From Verrucomicrobiota bacterium (GTDB lineage: Bacteria; Verrucomicrobiota; Verrucomicrobiia; Verrucomicrobiales; DEV007): DNA of 5,783 bases. Shown one piece after another: positions 4,966 to 5,783 of the stretch. Where the stretch lies: the NCBI GenBank assembly GCA_020629815.1, contig JAHDCN010000055.1, forward strand, positions 1-5,783, written 5' to 3'. The stretch's first letter is position 1; the number at the start of each line of letters is the position of its first letter. A program made the translations under genes and the position numbers. The notes beneath the pieces are model-generated. The model saw nothing but the letters and a program-made list of their open reading frames with translations. It had not been told where the DNA came from and ran no database searches.

Positions 4966-5783
4966 ATGAGACTGTCTCTGGTTATCCTGCTCCTTTTCTT
5001 TTCCTTTCCTGCTTTTGCTGACTGGCCACTTTGGCGCGGTCCGACGAAAGACGGAAAGGCAGCGGAATCCGAAAAGCCACCGGTTTCCTGGAGTGAAACG
5101 GAGAACGTTATTTGGAAGGTCAAAGTGCCCGGACGAGGTCATTCTTCGCCCACGATCGTTGGCGACCGGATCTTTCTCACTACGGCGGACGAAGCTCAGC
5201 AGGTTCAGGCGGTCCTCTGTTTTTCCCGGGAGAGCGGCAAGTTGGAATGGCGACAAGACGTTTTGAAAGGAAGTCTGCCGGCCAAGATTCACAAAAAGAA
5301 CACTCACGCTTCGCCAACCGTGATGAGTAACGGTGAAACGATTTTTGCCACCTTCTTTCAGGGCGGGGGAGTCCATGTGATTTGCCTCGATTTAGATGGC
5401 AACGAGAAATGGCGCAAGCGGGTAGGGGATTACAAGGGGCAATACAACTTTGGCTATGCGCCGACTCCATGCTTTTTCGAAGACAATTTGATCGTCGCCT
5501 CTGATTTTGGTGAAGGAGGTTTTTTGGCTTCTCTTTCTCAAAAAGATGGCAGTGAGAATTGGCGGACGAAGCGTGGCGAAGGCACGAGCTACTCGTCTCC
5601 GATCGTTGCCAACGTAAGCGGCAAGCCGCAGCTTTTGATTAGCGGGCTCGACAAGGTGGCGAGCTATGATCCGGTGACAGGAAAGGAACTGTGGCAAGTG
5701 GAAGGGACTACTTCCGCAACATGCGGCACGATGGTCTGGAACGAAGACACTGTGTTTGCCAGCGGAGGATATCCGGCGAAGCA
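4966..5783 (+). CDS. Exported PQQ-like beta-propeller protein (3' partial)
   Basis: The frame is open from the ATG at 4966 to the window end and gives 272 residues with two bases left over. Residues 1-18 are a clear signal peptide (MR, hydrophobic core, AFA before D19). The mature protein opens DWPLWRGPTKDG, a form of the W-P-x-W-R-G-P-x-x-D-G opening common in PVC beta-propeller proteins. WxxxVPGRGHSSPTIVGDRIFLTTA follows the same pattern. Repeated blade elements are SGKLEWRQDV (90-99), DGNEKWRKRV (144-153), DGSENWRTKR (194-203) and TGKELWQVEG (238-247), each before or after a 'SP-hydrophobic' strand (S60-P62, S116-P117, S211-P212). This spacing of about 45-55 residues matches PQQ/BamB-like blades. 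No enzyme active site is visible, so it may be a scaffold or binding protein rather than a true PQQ dehydrogenase. The rest of the propeller and any C-terminal domain lie outside the window. Confidence 0.88.
   Translation, partial: MRLSLVILLLFFSFPAFADWPLWRGPTKDGKAAESEKPPVSWSETENVIWKVKVPGRGHSSPTIVGDRIFLTTADEAQQVQAVLCFSRESGKLEWRQDVLKGSLPAKIHKKNTHASPTVMSNGETIFATFFQGGGVHVICLDLDGNEKWRKRVGDYKGQYNFGYAPTPCFFEDNLIVASDFGEGGFLASLSQKDGSENWRTKRGEGTSYSSPIVANVSGKPQLLISGLDKVASYDPVTGKELWQVEGTTSATCGTMVWNEDTVFASGGYPAK

Noticed and set aside
4927..5376. 149-residue minus-strand open frame opposite the beta-propeller gene
   Set aside because: The + strand frame here has a signal peptide and beta-propeller repeats; the antisense frame has a low-complexity basic composition and no family features.

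Overview
The window holds six protein-coding genes, two of them cut by the window edges, packed with short gaps. There are no rRNA or tRNA genes, insertion sequences or CRISPR arrays. A sulfatase fused to a C-terminal concanavalin-like domain, an exported beta-propeller protein opening with the 'WPLWRGP' signature, moderate GC, and no convincing Shine-Dalgarno sequence before any start all suggest the Planctomycetota-Verrucomicrobiota group. My best guess is a marine-type verrucomicrobium of the Opitutae side. This is inference from gene content, not from a marker gene.

Layout. On the + strand, positions 2-184 are the 3' end of a gene whose product ends in a SPOR-like fold. A 10-bp-stem terminator at 198-230 separates it from a convergent run of three minus-strand genes. 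Read in their own direction, these are msrA (4213 to 3503, exported methionine sulfoxide reductase A), a 734-residue S1 sulfatase (3446 to 1242) and a TerC-family membrane protein (1070 to 258). Divergent from msrA, across a 114-bp gap, the + strand carries engB/yihA (4328-4915, ribosome-assembly GTPase). Fifty bp later comes an exported PQQ-like beta-propeller protein (4966 to beyond the window end).

The coding content is mostly recognisable families; the less ordinary material is in the gaps and in a few residues. Between msrA and the sulfatase lie three imperfect 22-bp tandem units, each with a GTCA-N-TGAC dyad or a degenerate form of it; a 9-bp inverted repeat in them ends at the base before the sulfatase ATG. 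The terC leader can fold into a 13-pair hairpin (one bulge) followed by a perfect 7-bp hairpin, downstream of a plausible promoter, and does not look like the known manganese riboswitch. EngB has TKVEK where the family has TKxDK. TerC has Gln where the family usually has Glu just before its Asp-Asn motif. The engB and beta-propeller genes have -10-like boxes 6-7 nt before their ATGs, which would give leaderless mRNAs.

The genes do not form one pathway. engB is housekeeping. MsrA (repair of oxidised methionine outside the cytoplasm) and TerC (probable metal, perhaps Mn, transport) could both serve oxidative or metal stress. The sulfatase and beta-propeller proteins belong to the large exported repertoire typical of polysaccharide-degrading PVC bacteria. 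I found no complete undescribed system here; the repeat array and the terC leader are the best candidates for new regulatory elements.
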